Made by a program: the position numbers and the translations under genes. Shown here one piece after another: positions 1 through 7,436 of a DNA stretch of 64,000 nt. The stretch spans positions 3,038,001 to 3,102,000 of the forward strand of contig CBDHDW010000013.1 of assembly GCA_965261915.1 (NCBI GenBank), given 5' to 3'. Position 1 is the first letter of the stretch. Every line of letters starts with the position of its first letter. Source of the stretch: JAIBDK01 sp965261915. GTDB taxonomy: Bacteria; Pseudomonadota; Gammaproteobacteria; Arenicellales; Poriferihabitantaceae. The notes beneath the pieces were generated by a model, which worked only from the letters and a program-made list of their open reading frames with translations, was not told the DNA's origin and searched no databases.

Positions 1-745
1 CGGAACACGATTCAATACGTTGGTAAAAAAGGCAGATGAAGTGCAGATTTTCAAGTATGTGGTGCATAATGTCGCCCATAACCACGGTATGACGGCAACC
101 TTTATGCCAAAGCCAGTGGTTGGCGACAATGGTTCTGGAATGCATGTTCACCAGTCTATCTCGCGGGGAGGGGAGAATGTCTTTTCAGGTGATCAATACG
201 GTGGTTTGAGTGAAGAAGCCTTGTACTACATCGGTGGAATTTTTAAGCATGCAAAAGCGATTAATGCTTTTGCCAATGCCAGTACAAATAGCTACAAGCG
301 GCTTGTTCCGGGGTTTGAAGCGCCAGTACTTTTGGCTTATTCCGCAAGAAACCGCTCTGCTTCCTGCCGTATCCCTTATATTGTGAATCCAAAGGGCAGA
401 CGCATCGAGATTCGGTTTCCTGACTCCACTGCAAATCCGTATTTGGCTTTCTCGGCGATGCTCATGGCTGGCCTGGATGGAATACAAAATAAAATCCACC
501 CTGGAGAGCCTGCTGACAAGGATCTTTACGATTTGCCGCCGGAAGAAGAAACGAATATTCCGACAGTGGCCCATGGTCTGGATATTGCACTTGAAGCGCT
601 GGATGCAGATCGTGACTTCTTGCTCGCGGGCGGTGTATTTAGCAATGATTCTATCGATGCGTATATCGCGCTAAAAATGGAAGAAGTTAATCGACTGCGC
701 ATGGCGACTCATCCGGTCGAATTTGATATGTATTACAGCGTTTAA
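1..745 (+). CDS. glnA: Glutamine synthetase type I, C-terminal part (cut by window edge)
   Basis: Glutamine synthetase makes glutamine from glutamate, ammonia and ATP as a cytoplasmic dodecamer. The reading frame is open to the left edge (codons from base 2 read GTRFNT before LVKKADE), so the N-terminal half lies outside. Family motifs seen: NGSGMHVHQS, NRSASCRIP (substrate arginine region), RIEIRFPDSTANPYLAF, and the C-terminal end HPVEFDMYYSV. The adenylylation motif LYDLPPEE is present with its tyrosine at bases 527-529, so control by GlnE-type adenylylation is expected. A terminator follows directly, and ntrB-ntrC lie downstream as in enteric bacteria. Confidence 0.97.
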   Translation, partial: GTRFNTLVKKADEVQIFKYVVHNVAHNHGMTATFMPKPVVGDNGSGMHVHQSISRGGENVFSGDQYGGLSEEALYYIGGIFKHAKAINAFANASTNSYKRLVPGFEAPVLLAYSARNRSASCRIPYIVNPKGRRIEIRFPDSTANPYLAFSAMLMAGLDGIQNKIHPGEPADKDLYDLPPEEETNIPTVAHGLDIALEALDADRDFLLAGGVFSNDSIDAYIALKMEEVNRLRMATHPVEFDMYYSV

Positions 746-756
746 GCAAGCAAAAT

Positions 757-784
757 AAAAACGCCCGGAGCAGGGCGTTTTTTT
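757..784 (+). terminator. Intrinsic terminator after glnA
   Basis: An inverted repeat with arms ACGCCC and GGGCGT and loop GGAGCA, preceded by an A-rich stretch and followed by a T run, lies 12 bases after the glnA stop codon. It would separate strong glnA transcription from the regulator genes ntrB-ntrC, as in enteric glnALG. Confidence 0.85.
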
Positions 785-795
785 ACAAATAGAGC

Positions 796-810
796 GCACC
801 AAATTGGTGC
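796..810 (+). promoter_or_regulatory. NtrC-type operator overlapping the ntrB translation start region
   Basis: GCACCAAATTGGTGC is a perfect 7-bp inverted repeat around one central A. It matches the NtrC (NRI) binding consensus, GCAC-N5-GGTGC. It ends one base before the ntrB start codon. In enteric bacteria a similar site at glnL lets NtrC-phosphate repress ntrBC. Its position here suggests the same autoregulation (inference). Confidence 0.75.
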
Positions 811-811
811 A

Positions 812-1903
812 ATGGTCTTGTCAGAAATCTTGCTCAATCAATCAACCCCAGACTGGAAACCGTTCGATTCTCTGCAAACCTGTATTTTGGTAATCGACCG
901 AGGCTCGAAAATTCGCTATTTGAATGAATCGGCTGAAATTCTTGTGGGAGACAGCCTGAGCCGCGTGTTCAGAAAGCCGCTATCTTCGGTATTTGTGGAA
1001 GCGATTTCGGACAACCAGTTAGATTCGCTGGCGCGGGCATACAACACTTCCCTGCAAACTCACTCTAAAATGAAGTTGTTTGATTTGGAGTTGCTTGTGC
1101 CATCACTGAGGAAAACATGCTCAGTTGATTGCGAGGTCGGCTATTTATCAGTGGCCGACGAACCGTTTGTTCTGTTGGAGATACACCCCAAAAAGCAGCA
1201 AAACCTGAGTGTCGTCAGTAGTGATCAGGTCAAACGCAAACAATCGATAATCAAAGGAATTGCCCACGAAATCAGGAATCCATTAGGCGGGATTCGTGGT
1301 GCTGCGCAACTTTTACAATCCGACTTGGGCGATTCTGATCTTGTTGAGTATACGGAAATTATTATCTCGGAAGCGGATCGATTATCCCGATTGGTTGAGC
1401 GTATGCATGCGACTTCGTCGATTGGGGCTCCCCAAACCGGCAATATTCACAAAATTCTGGAGCGGGTTGATCTGCTTATACGCTCCGAGTTTGTCGACGG
1501 ATTTGATATGAAGTTTGATTATGATCCCAGCTTGCCCGAAATAATGGGCGATGAAGATCAACTGGTGCAGGCGACTCTGAACATTGCAAGAAATGCGATA
1601 CAGGCGTGTTTGCCACAGCAGAGTAAATCAATTATTACGTTTCGATCCAGGATAGACAGCATCGTCGGTGAAGATGATCGCCATAACAAGGTTGTGCGGG
1701 TGGATATAGAGGATAACGGATCAGGCATTAGCTCGAATGTCCGTGATCATATTTTTGAACCGATGGTTACGACCCGCCCGTCTGGAACAGGGTTGGGTCT
1801 CTCAATCTCTGCAGAAATAATTCGCGTACATAATGGCGCACTCACTGTAGAAAGCGAACCTGGATACACAAAATTCAGTATTTACTTGCCCATTTCGCGT
1901 TAA
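812..1903 (+). CDS. ntrB: Nitrogen regulation sensor histidine kinase NtrB
   Basis: Cytoplasmic histidine kinase/phosphatase that phosphorylates NtrC when nitrogen is short, under control of a PII protein. An N-terminal PAS-like domain (about residues 15-125) is followed by the H box GIAHEIRNPLGGIRG with the phospho-histidine near residue 152. The ATPase part has an N box (NIARNAIQAC), DNGSGI and GTGLGLSIS. No membrane segments are seen, as expected. At 363 residues it is the usual length. It sits between glnA and ntrC, with an NtrC operator just before the start codon. Confidence 0.95.
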   Translation: MVLSEILLNQSTPDWKPFDSLQTCILVIDRGSKIRYLNESAEILVGDSLSRVFRKPLSSVFVEAISDNQLDSLARAYNTSLQTHSKMKLFDLELLVPSLRKTCSVDCEVGYLSVADEPFVLLEIHPKKQQNLSVVSSDQVKRKQSIIKGIAHEIRNPLGGIRGAAQLLQSDLGDSDLVEYTEIIISEADRLSRLVERMHATSSIGAPQTGNIHKILERVDLLIRSEFVDGFDMKFDYDPSLPEIMGDEDQLVQATLNIARNAIQACLPQQSKSIITFRSRIDSIVGEDDRHNKVVRVDIEDNGSGISSNVRDHIFEPMVTTRPSGTGLGLSISAEIIRVHNGALTVESEPGYTKFSIYLPISR

Positions 1904-1938
1904 GAATACTACCCGAAAAACAGATAACTCGAGATAAA

Positions 1939-3354
1939 ATGACGACATCCGAAATCTGGATTACTGACGATGATGCCTCAATTTGCTGGGTAATCGATAA
2001 AGCGCTCAATAAGCAAGGATATCTAACGCGAACTTTTGAACGCGGTGAAACCGTTTTGTCGGCGCTGAAATTTGAACGCCCCGATTTGATTGTTTCGGAT
2101 ATTCACATGCCTGGGATCGATGGGTTTGATTTATTGAAACAGGTCAACGAGCTATCGCCGAACATTCCCGTCATTATTATGACGGCTTTTGGGGACCTTG
2201 ACAGCGCTGTGAGTTCGTTCAAGGGCGGAGCATATGAATACCTTACAAAACCTTTTGATACGGACGAGTTGGTCGCATTGGTGGCAAAAGCCGTAGACAT
2301 TTCGGGTTCGGAAATTGATCCTCTTCCCAGGACTCCATCCAGCCCCCGTTTTTTGGGAGAAAGTTCGGCAATGCAGCAAGTGTTTCGGATTTTGGGTCGG
2401 GTTGCCAATACCAGTATGGGGGTGCTTATTCGTGGTGAGTCGGGTTCGGGGAAAGAGCTTGTGGCAAAGGCGATACACGAAAACAGCGGCAGATCTTCCC
2501 AACCGCTGGTGGCAATCAATACCGCTGCGATTCCGTCTGAGCTGCTGGAGTCGGAATTATTTGGTCACGAAAAAGGTGCCTTTACCGGAGCGCATGCACG
2601 GCATATTGGGCGATTTGAACAAGCAAATCGAGCGACACTGTTTCTTGATGAGATTGGCGATATGCCCGCAGGGTTGCAAACCCGCTTGTTAAGAGTTCTC
2701 TCGGAAGGCAAATTTTTTCGTGTAGGCGGTAGAGAGGAAGTTTCTGTTGATGTCCGAATCATTGCTGCCACCAATCAGGACCTGGAAAAAATGGTAGCAG
2801 AAGGGCAATTTCGCAATGACCTGTTTCACCGCTTGAACGTCATGTCTATCGACGTTCCACCGCTAAGACAAAGAGTAGAAGACATTCCGCTTCTGATTCA
2901 GCATTTTAATGAGGAATACTGCATAAGAGAATCCCTTGAATCAAAGAGAATCACTTCCGAAGCGATTGAGCAGTTGCAAGCTTATGAATGGCCCGGTAAT
3001 GTTCGGGAGTTACAAAACATGGTCCATCAATTGATTGTATTGAGTGCAGGCGGGACTATTACGGCTTCTGATTTACCTTCCGCCATAACCCGGCACAAAA
3101 CGTTGCTGGCAGATGCTGACCGTCCAGCTGAGTGGCAACGACAGTTAGAAACAGCGGTTGCATCAAAAATGCGCATGGGAGAATCGGCTTTGGCTAAATC
3201 ATATGTCGAGGAAGTTGAGTTGATTCTGATTCAAACCGCTCTTGAGCAATGCGCAGGACATAAGCAAAAAGCGGCCAGATTATTGGGTTGGGGAAGAAAT
3301 ACATTGGCTCGAAAAATGCAGAAATTTTCGAAAAAACATGAATGGCTATTGTAA
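1939..3354 (+). CDS. ntrC: Nitrogen regulation response regulator NtrC (sigma-54 activator)
   Basis: Enhancer-binding protein that activates sigma-54 promoters under nitrogen limitation. The receiver domain (about 1-120) has acidic residues DDD near residue 10 and the phospho-acceptor D54 in VSDIHMPG. The AAA+ domain has Walker A GESGSGKE, the sigma-54 contact loop GAFTGA and LFLDEIGDMP. The C-terminal Fis-type helix-turn-helix includes HKQKAARLLGWGRNTLARK. The 471-residue length is normal. It is 35 bases downstream of ntrB, probably co-transcribed. The stop is followed at once by a prlC fossil rather than an intact gene. Confidence 0.96.
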   Translation: MTTSEIWITDDDASICWVIDKALNKQGYLTRTFERGETVLSALKFERPDLIVSDIHMPGIDGFDLLKQVNELSPNIPVIIMTAFGDLDSAVSSFKGGAYEYLTKPFDTDELVALVAKAVDISGSEIDPLPRTPSSPRFLGESSAMQQVFRILGRVANTSMGVLIRGESGSGKELVAKAIHENSGRSSQPLVAINTAAIPSELLESELFGHEKGAFTGAHARHIGRFEQANRATLFLDEIGDMPAGLQTRLLRVLSEGKFFRVGGREEVSVDVRIIAATNQDLEKMVAEGQFRNDLFHRLNVMSIDVPPLRQRVEDIPLLIQHFNEEYCIRESLESKRITSEAIEQLQAYEWPGNVRELQNMVHQLIVLSAGGTITASDLPSAITRHKTLLADADRPAEWQRQLETAVASKMRMGESALAKSYVEEVELILIQTALEQCAGHKQKAARLLGWGRNTLARKMQKFSKKHEWLL

Positions 3355-3375
3355 ATCCATCGCTGGACTCCATGA

Positions 3376-3597
3376 TGCGGCGGATACTATCGTTACAAAT
3401 GGGCAGAGGTGTTATCTGCTGATGCTTATGGTCGCTTCGAAGAAGATGGTGTATTCGACTGCAAAGCAGGAAAGGATTTTTTGAACCGTATTCCAGAACG
3501 AGGCGGCTCAGTGGATCCGATGGCGCTGTTTATCGAATTTCGAGGCCGTAAACCTACTGTCGATGCGTTATTACGTCACAGTGGACCGGTTAACTGA
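3376..3597 (+). pseudogene. prlC: C-terminal fossil of oligopeptidase A (M3 metallopeptidase, prlC)
   Basis: The frame encodes about 73 residues reading YYRYKWAEVLSADAYGRF, then GGSVDPMALFIEFRGRKP and VDALLRHSGP. This matches the extreme C-terminus of oligopeptidase A (typically YYSYKWAEVLSADAF and VDALLRHSG). An in-frame stop sits at 3373-3375 and the rest of the roughly 680-residue enzyme, including the HEFGH zinc site, is missing. It is therefore a remnant left by a deletion that joined it to the end of ntrC. The identification rests on remembered family sequence and was not tested by search. Confidence 0.8.
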
Positions 3598-3690
3598 ACA
3601 TAATGCGCATCAGGATTCTGGCAATTCTTCTGAAGATCGACGCAGGATAGAATATAATGGCAAAAAAACATACGAATGGTGGGTAGTGGT

Positions 3691-4422
3691 ATGGCTCTAT
3701 CAACGAGTAGAAACGGGTTTTTGATAATCAGATTTCTGCGTGTATTCCTATTACTGGCTTTCAGTTTTCCTGTGCTGGTGGCTGCGCAAAGTCTTTACAA
3801 ATGGGTGGACGAGCACGGAAATGTCACTTATCAGGACACACCACCGCCTTCGAACGTAAATTACGAAGAACAAACCTACTCAGACACCAACGACGAGACC
3901 CGTTTGGAAGGTGATGAGGCGTCTGACCCCGCGGCACCTGCGCCTTCAATAGATGATATTGTGGCACAAAATCCGGTTGCCTTTTATTCAATAGAAAACT
4001 GTGATGCCTGTGATCTTGTGCGGTTGTTTTTGGATAATAACAATGTGCCGCATACTGAAAAAGATATCCAGAGCAATCTGACCCTTCAGGAGGAATTGCT
4101 AAGCCGAGCAGGTCAACTGCAGGTTCCGACGGTGGCGGTCGGCGATAAAATAGTGGACGGCTATAGTAAATCCGCGCTGGCTGATGCGTTAACCAGCAAA
4201 GGCTACAATTTGGCTGATCAGGCGGGCGACCAATCCGGTTCTGCGGATGGTTCCACCGAAGATGCAGACCCGTCAAATTCCGCACTTGAAAATTTAACCA
4301 ACGTTTTTGATGAAGCTGAGTCAGAATCAGATGCGGCAGATGAGATTCTTAGTACGGATAATAATTCATTTGATGAACAGTTGCCTGATGATGAGCCGGT
4401 TGTAGAAATTCAAACAGAGTAA
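3691..4422 (+). CDS. DUF4124 / glutaredoxin-like exported protein
   Basis: The protein begins with a signal-peptide-like stretch (basic residues, then LRVFLLLAFSFPVLVAA). A DUF4124 segment follows (SLYKWVDEHGNVTYQDTPPP), then a glutaredoxin-like thioredoxin fold with the redox motif CDAC and the cis-proline region QVPTVAVGDKIVDGY. The last 70 residues are strongly acidic and low in complexity (DEAESESDAADE). A periplasmic or envelope thiol-redox role is likely, but the substrate is unknown. I chose the ATG at 3691 because GGTGGG lies just upstream; an in-frame ATG at 3676 is also possible. It stands alone between two decayed regions. Confidence 0.75.
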   Translation: MALSTSRNGFLIIRFLRVFLLLAFSFPVLVAAQSLYKWVDEHGNVTYQDTPPPSNVNYEEQTYSDTNDETRLEGDEASDPAAPAPSIDDIVAQNPVAFYSIENCDACDLVRLFLDNNNVPHTEKDIQSNLTLQEELLSRAGQLQVPTVAVGDKIVDGYSKSALADALTSKGYNLADQAGDQSGSADGSTEDADPSNSALENLTNVFDEAESESDAADEILSTDNNSFDEQLPDDEPVVEIQTE

Positions 4423-4703
4423 TGGAAGTTGTATCGCCGCTATCTTTTGAATAATTGATGTTGAGAATATGATTAGCGAAAACCGGAAGGTGGATATTAA
4501 AAAAGAAAGAATCTGAAACTTAACGCTTAAATTGCTATGCGGGCATATAATATTTCGCAACTATTTCGCCGCTATTTCGCTGTGGTCGTTGTTGGTGTAT
4601 CGATCTAAATCAGGTCGTCAGGCGCAAAAATGTTTGAGAGTTTCGTGAATCACACGAGTTTCAGGCAATTGGTTTTTGGAAATACAAACCACTGGGAGGC
4701 ACC
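4423..4703. other. Intergenic region with no supported gene
   Basis: I see no coding frame with family resemblance here, nor any RNA gene. The sequence is AT-rich and includes short unrelated frames, one starting at 4630 and ending within 30 codons. It precedes the decayed ParA gene and probably held that gene's lost promoter. Confidence 0.5.
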
Positions 4704-4952
4704 CGAAAAAAGATTTTAGTTATTAACCCCAAGGGTGGATGCGGCAAAACCACAATCGCCTCCAATTTATCGAGTTACTATGCTCTTTGGCAAGTACCGG
4801 TCGCGTTGGTTGATTACGACCCACAAAAATCTTCTTTGGATTGGCTCGCTAATAGGACCAGCGATCTGGGCCCAATTCAGGGTATAGATGGTTCACATGG
4901 TCGGCTGAGTATTGATAAATCAATACGGCGCGTTATTCTGGACGCTCCCGCC
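4704..4952 (+). pseudogene. ParA-family ATPase, N-terminal fragment
   Basis: The frame reads RKKILVINPKGGCGKTTIAS, a deviant Walker A motif of ParA/MinD ATPases. VALVDYDPQKSSLDWLA follows, then RRVILDAPA (Walker B region). A ribosome-binding-like GGGAGG lies at 4693-4698, but the codon where a start is expected reads ACC and no ATG is in frame, so initiation appears lost. The frame passes directly into a DUF58 fragment. The rest of the same gene is found at 6134-6297 and 10768-11002. Only about 25-30 residues between the first two pieces seem to be missing. Confidence 0.8.
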
Positions 4953-5101
4953 CGCTCTGTTATCGCCGGCCAGCACCGTTCAAAATTCAGAGGTCGCGGC
5001 ATGGATTATGCCGAATCCAGACACTATCAGCCGGGTGATGATGTCAGGACAATTGACTGGAGACTAAGTGCGCGTACTGGAGAAACCTACACAAAGGTTT
5101 T
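4953..5101 (+). pseudogene. Fragment of a DUF58-family protein fused in frame to ParA remnant
   Basis: About 49 residues reading RSVIAGQHRSKFRGRGMDYA and then ESRHYQPGDDVRTIDWRLSA-RTGETYTKVF match the DUF58 core, usually FRGRGMEF-x-E-x-RPYQPGDD-x-R-x-IDW. DUF58 proteins normally accompany MoxR AAA+ ATPases and are about 300 residues. Here both ends are missing: the left side is ParA sequence in the same frame and the right side is cut by an IS1595 element at 5102. No moxR gene is near, so the fragment was brought in by rearrangement (inference). Confidence 0.78.
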
Positions 5102-6133
5102 CCTAATTACCATCTAACCCAAGCCTATCTTCAGCAGCTTTTCCGGCATCGGTGGCGTTCTGAGTGCCGCACAAGCAAGCCTGGGAATGAGGTCGTTCAA
5201 ATCAAAACGACGATTGAAACGATACTGAAATTCTGCCAAGTATCGCTGAGCGTATTTAGGTCGAATAGCATGATAGGTACTGCGTAAGGAACTCTTTAAG
5301 TTACCCAGAATCGTATTGACCCAATAGAACTCAGGTTTTTCGACAGACCCTCTCCCGCCGCCGCACACAATCTTGTCATGCAAGCAACCGGCCTCGACAA
5401 CGGCATTAAAGCACGCCAAACCATCGGAGATAACGGTACTGCCCTCGGTCAGATGTTGCTGACTCCATGACTTAATCGCTTCTGTGCGGAAACCCTTTAC
5501 GACCGATAACTTAACCCGAATTGGGCAATGTTCGGCGGTGGTCTCCACCGCCGCCACAAAAGGCGTCTTACCGGCAGCACCACGTCCCGGCTTGCACCCG
5601 CTACGCTCGCCGCCCAAGTAAGCATCATCCAATTCAATCAACCCGGATAGTTTGTTATTGTGATCCCGCTCCATCATCACCTGCATAAGCTTGTGCTTCA
5701 TTCGCCAAGCGGCATTGTAGGAAATACCCAGGTGACGATGCAGTTTCATGGCCGAGATGCCTTTCTTGTCCTGTGTAATCAGATAGATACCCTGGAACCA
5801 TAGCGTGAGTGGTAGTTTGGTGGATTCAAAGATCGTTCCAGCCGTCAGTGATGTCTGGCGATTGCAGCGATTGCACTGCTGAAGTTTACGGATGGTCAAC
5901 TGGCAGCACTTGTCGTGACCACAGGCCGGACACTGGAACCCTTTGGGCCACCGCCAAGCATAAAGCGCATCGAAGCATTGGTCTTCGGTACCGTACTGTT
6001 TGATAAAATCGTTCAGACTAACCCCTTTCTGGAATTGCACCTTATTGCGCGCCATGACATACCCCTTATGAATTAAATAGATGTACTGTGATTATATACA
6101 GGGTAGAGCGACTTATCTATAGTGGTAATTAGG
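5102..6133 (-). mobile_element. IS1595-family insertion sequence, copy 1 (no target duplication)
   Basis: The element is 1,032 bp long, bounded by perfect 11-bp inverted ends CCTAATTACCA / TGGTAATTAGG and carrying one transposase on the reverse strand. The 8 bases on its left (AAGGTTTT) do not match the 8 on its right (TCCCCTTT), whereas copy 2 has a clean 8-bp duplication. The left flank is DUF58 sequence and the right flank is ParA, so this copy marks a recombination or deletion junction rather than a simple insertion. Confidence 0.92.
5114..6055 (-). CDS. IS1595-family transposase, copy 1
   Basis: DDE transposase of 313 residues. The N-terminal zinc-binding part has CPACGHDKCC and CNRCNRQTSLTAGTIFES. 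A helix-turn-helix-like segment (HLGISYNAAWRMKHKLM) is followed by the ISXO2-like catalytic domain with ELDDAYLGG, ISDGLACF and the HAIRPKYAQRYLAEFQYRFN end. Length is typical of IS1595-family enzymes. It starts with MARNKVQFQKG and looks intact. It differs from copy 2 at six residues, so both copies were acquired or amplified recently. Confidence 0.93.
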   Translation of the reverse strand: MARNKVQFQKGVSLNDFIKQYGTEDQCFDALYAWRWPKGFQCPACGHDKCCQLTIRKLQQCNRCNRQTSLTAGTIFESTKLPLTLWFQGIYLITQDKKGISAMKLHRHLGISYNAAWRMKHKLMQVMMERDHNNKLSGLIELDDAYLGGERSGCKPGRGAAGKTPFVAAVETTAEHCPIRVKLSVVKGFRTEAIKSWSQQHLTEGSTVISDGLACFNAVVEAGCLHDKIVCGGGRGSVEKPEFYWVNTILGNLKSSLRSTYHAIRPKYAQRYLAEFQYRFNRRFDLNDLIPRLACAALRTPPMPEKLLKIGLG

Positions 6134-6297
6134 TCCCCTTTTGATATTCGTGCAGTGGGTCATTTTGTTGCCGAATTAACGGGTGAGAAAATGCTAAAGA
6201 AAGCAAAAATCCGCTTGGTCGGAAATCGAGTACGAGAAAATGCGGTGATCTACAATAATCTGCAAAAATTCATGAAAAAGCGCGATATCCCACTGCT
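6134..6297 (+). pseudogene. ParA-family ATPase, middle/C-terminal fragment (left copy)
   Basis: Directly after IS1595 copy 1 the frame reads SPFDIRAVGHFVAELTGEKM and then KIRLVGNRVRENAVIYNNLQ-KFMKKRDIPLL, typical of the ParA C-terminal half. Bases 6197-6297 recur exactly at 10768-10868 beyond the IS1634 element, so this end is the left copy of its target duplication. It is not translated as part of any complete product. Confidence 0.85.
6197..6297 (+). repeat. Left copy of 101-bp target site duplication (IS1634-family)
   Basis: These 101 bases are identical to 10768-10868 by direct reading. They lie immediately outside the inverted ends (CCTGACTTCGACGGT) of the IS1634-family element. Unusually long target duplications are a known hallmark of the IS1634 family. 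Confidence 0.88.
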
Positions 6298-6321
6298 CCT
6301 GACTTCGACGGTTCACACTCA

Positions 6322-6329
6322 TAACTCAT
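6322..6329 (+). repeat. Left 8-bp target duplication of IS1595 copy 2
   Basis: TAACTCAT occurs here and again at 7362-7369, directly flanking the inverted ends of IS1595 copy 2. Eight bases is the family's usual duplication length. Confidence 0.92.
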
Positions 6330-7361
6330 CCTAATTACCATCTAACCCAAGCCTATCTTCAGCAAGTTTTCCGGCATCGGTGGCGTTCTGAGTGCCGCGC
6401 AAGCAAGCCTGGGAATGAGGTCGTTCAAATCAAAACGACGATTGAAACGATACTGAAATTCCGACAAGTATCGCTGAGCATATTTAGGTCGAATAGCATG
6501 ATAGGTACTGCGTAATGAACTCTTTAAGTTACCCAGAATCGTATTGACCCAATAGAACTCAGGTTTTTCGACAGACCCTCTCCCGCCGCCGCACACCATC
6601 TTGTCATGTAAGCAACCGGCCTCGACAACGGCATTAAAGCACGCCAAACCATCGGAGATAACAGTACTGCCCTCGGTCAGATGTTGCTGACTCCATGACT
6701 TAATCGCTTCTGTGCGGAAACCCTTTACGACCGACAACTTAACCCGAACAGGGCAATGATCGGCCGTGGTCTCCACCGCCGCTACAAAAGGCGTCTTACC
6801 GGCAGCACCGCGTCCCGGCTTGCACCCGGTACGCTCGCCGCCCAGGTAGGCATCATCCAATTCAATCAACCCGGATAGTTTGTTATTGTGATCCCGCTCC
6901 ATCATCACCTGCATAAGCTTGTGCTTCATCCGCCATGCGGCATTGTAGGAAATACCCAGGTGACGATGCAGTTTCATGGCCGAGATGCCTTTCTTGTCCT
7001 GTGTGATCAGATAGATACCCTGGAACCATAGCGTGAGCGGTAGTTTGGTGGATTCAAAGATCGTTCCAGCCGTCAGTGAAGTCTGGCGATTGCAGCGATT
7101 GCACTGCTGAAGTTTACGGATGGTCAACTGGCAGCACTTGTCGTGACCACAGGCCGGACACTGGAACCCTTTGGGCCACCGCCAAGCATAAAGCGCATCG
7201 AAGCATTGGTCTTCGGTACCGTACTGTTTGATAAAATCGTTCAAGCTAACCCCTTTCTGGAATTGCACCTTATTGCGCGCCATGACATACCCCTTATGAA
7301 TTAAATAGATAGACTGTGATTATATACGGGGTAGAGCGACTTATCTATAGTGGTAATTAGG
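6330..7361 (-). mobile_element. IS1595-family insertion sequence, copy 2 (with 8-bp target duplication)
   Basis: A 1,032-bp element with the same 11-bp inverted ends as copy 1, inserted 32 bases inside the left end of the IS1634-family element and flanked by TAACTCAT on both sides. It must have arrived after the IS1634 element. The two IS1595 copies lie in the same orientation only 196 bases apart, so they can recombine and delete the ParA fragment between them. Confidence 0.95.
6342..7283 (-). CDS. IS1595-family transposase, copy 2
   Basis: A 313-residue DDE transposase nearly identical to copy 1. I count six differences, such as GERTG for GERSG and PENLL for PEKLL. The zinc-binding cysteine pairs and the ELDDAYLGG and ISDGLACF catalytic segments are all retained, so it appears functional. 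Confidence 0.94.
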   Translation of the reverse strand: MARNKVQFQKGVSLNDFIKQYGTEDQCFDALYAWRWPKGFQCPACGHDKCCQLTIRKLQQCNRCNRQTSLTAGTIFESTKLPLTLWFQGIYLITQDKKGISAMKLHRHLGISYNAAWRMKHKLMQVMMERDHNNKLSGLIELDDAYLGGERTGCKPGRGAAGKTPFVAAVETTADHCPVRVKLSVVKGFRTEAIKSWSQQHLTEGSTVISDGLACFNAVVEAGCLHDKMVCGGGRGSVEKPEFYWVNTILGNLKSSLRSTYHAIRPKYAQRYLSEFQYRFNRRFDLNDLIPRLACAALRTPPMPENLLKIGLG

Positions 7362-7369
7362 TAACTCAT
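7362..7369 (+). repeat. Right 8-bp target duplication of IS1595 copy 2
   Basis: TAACTCAT, identical to 6322-6329; see IS1595 copy 2. Confidence 0.92.
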
Positions 7370-7436
7370 TGATTTATAAGGAAACACAAAAATACCTAGG
7401 CACTACAAATGCCCAGATATTGAAGGATTATGTCAA

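Noticed and set aside
185..574. Reverse-strand open frame of 129 codons inside glnA
   Set aside because: It is a shadow of the conserved glnA frame, with no family resemblance.
4366..4560. 64-codon reverse frame in the gap after the glutaredoxin-like gene
   Set aside because: AT-rich composition and no recognisable protein features; the start overlaps a low-complexity end region.
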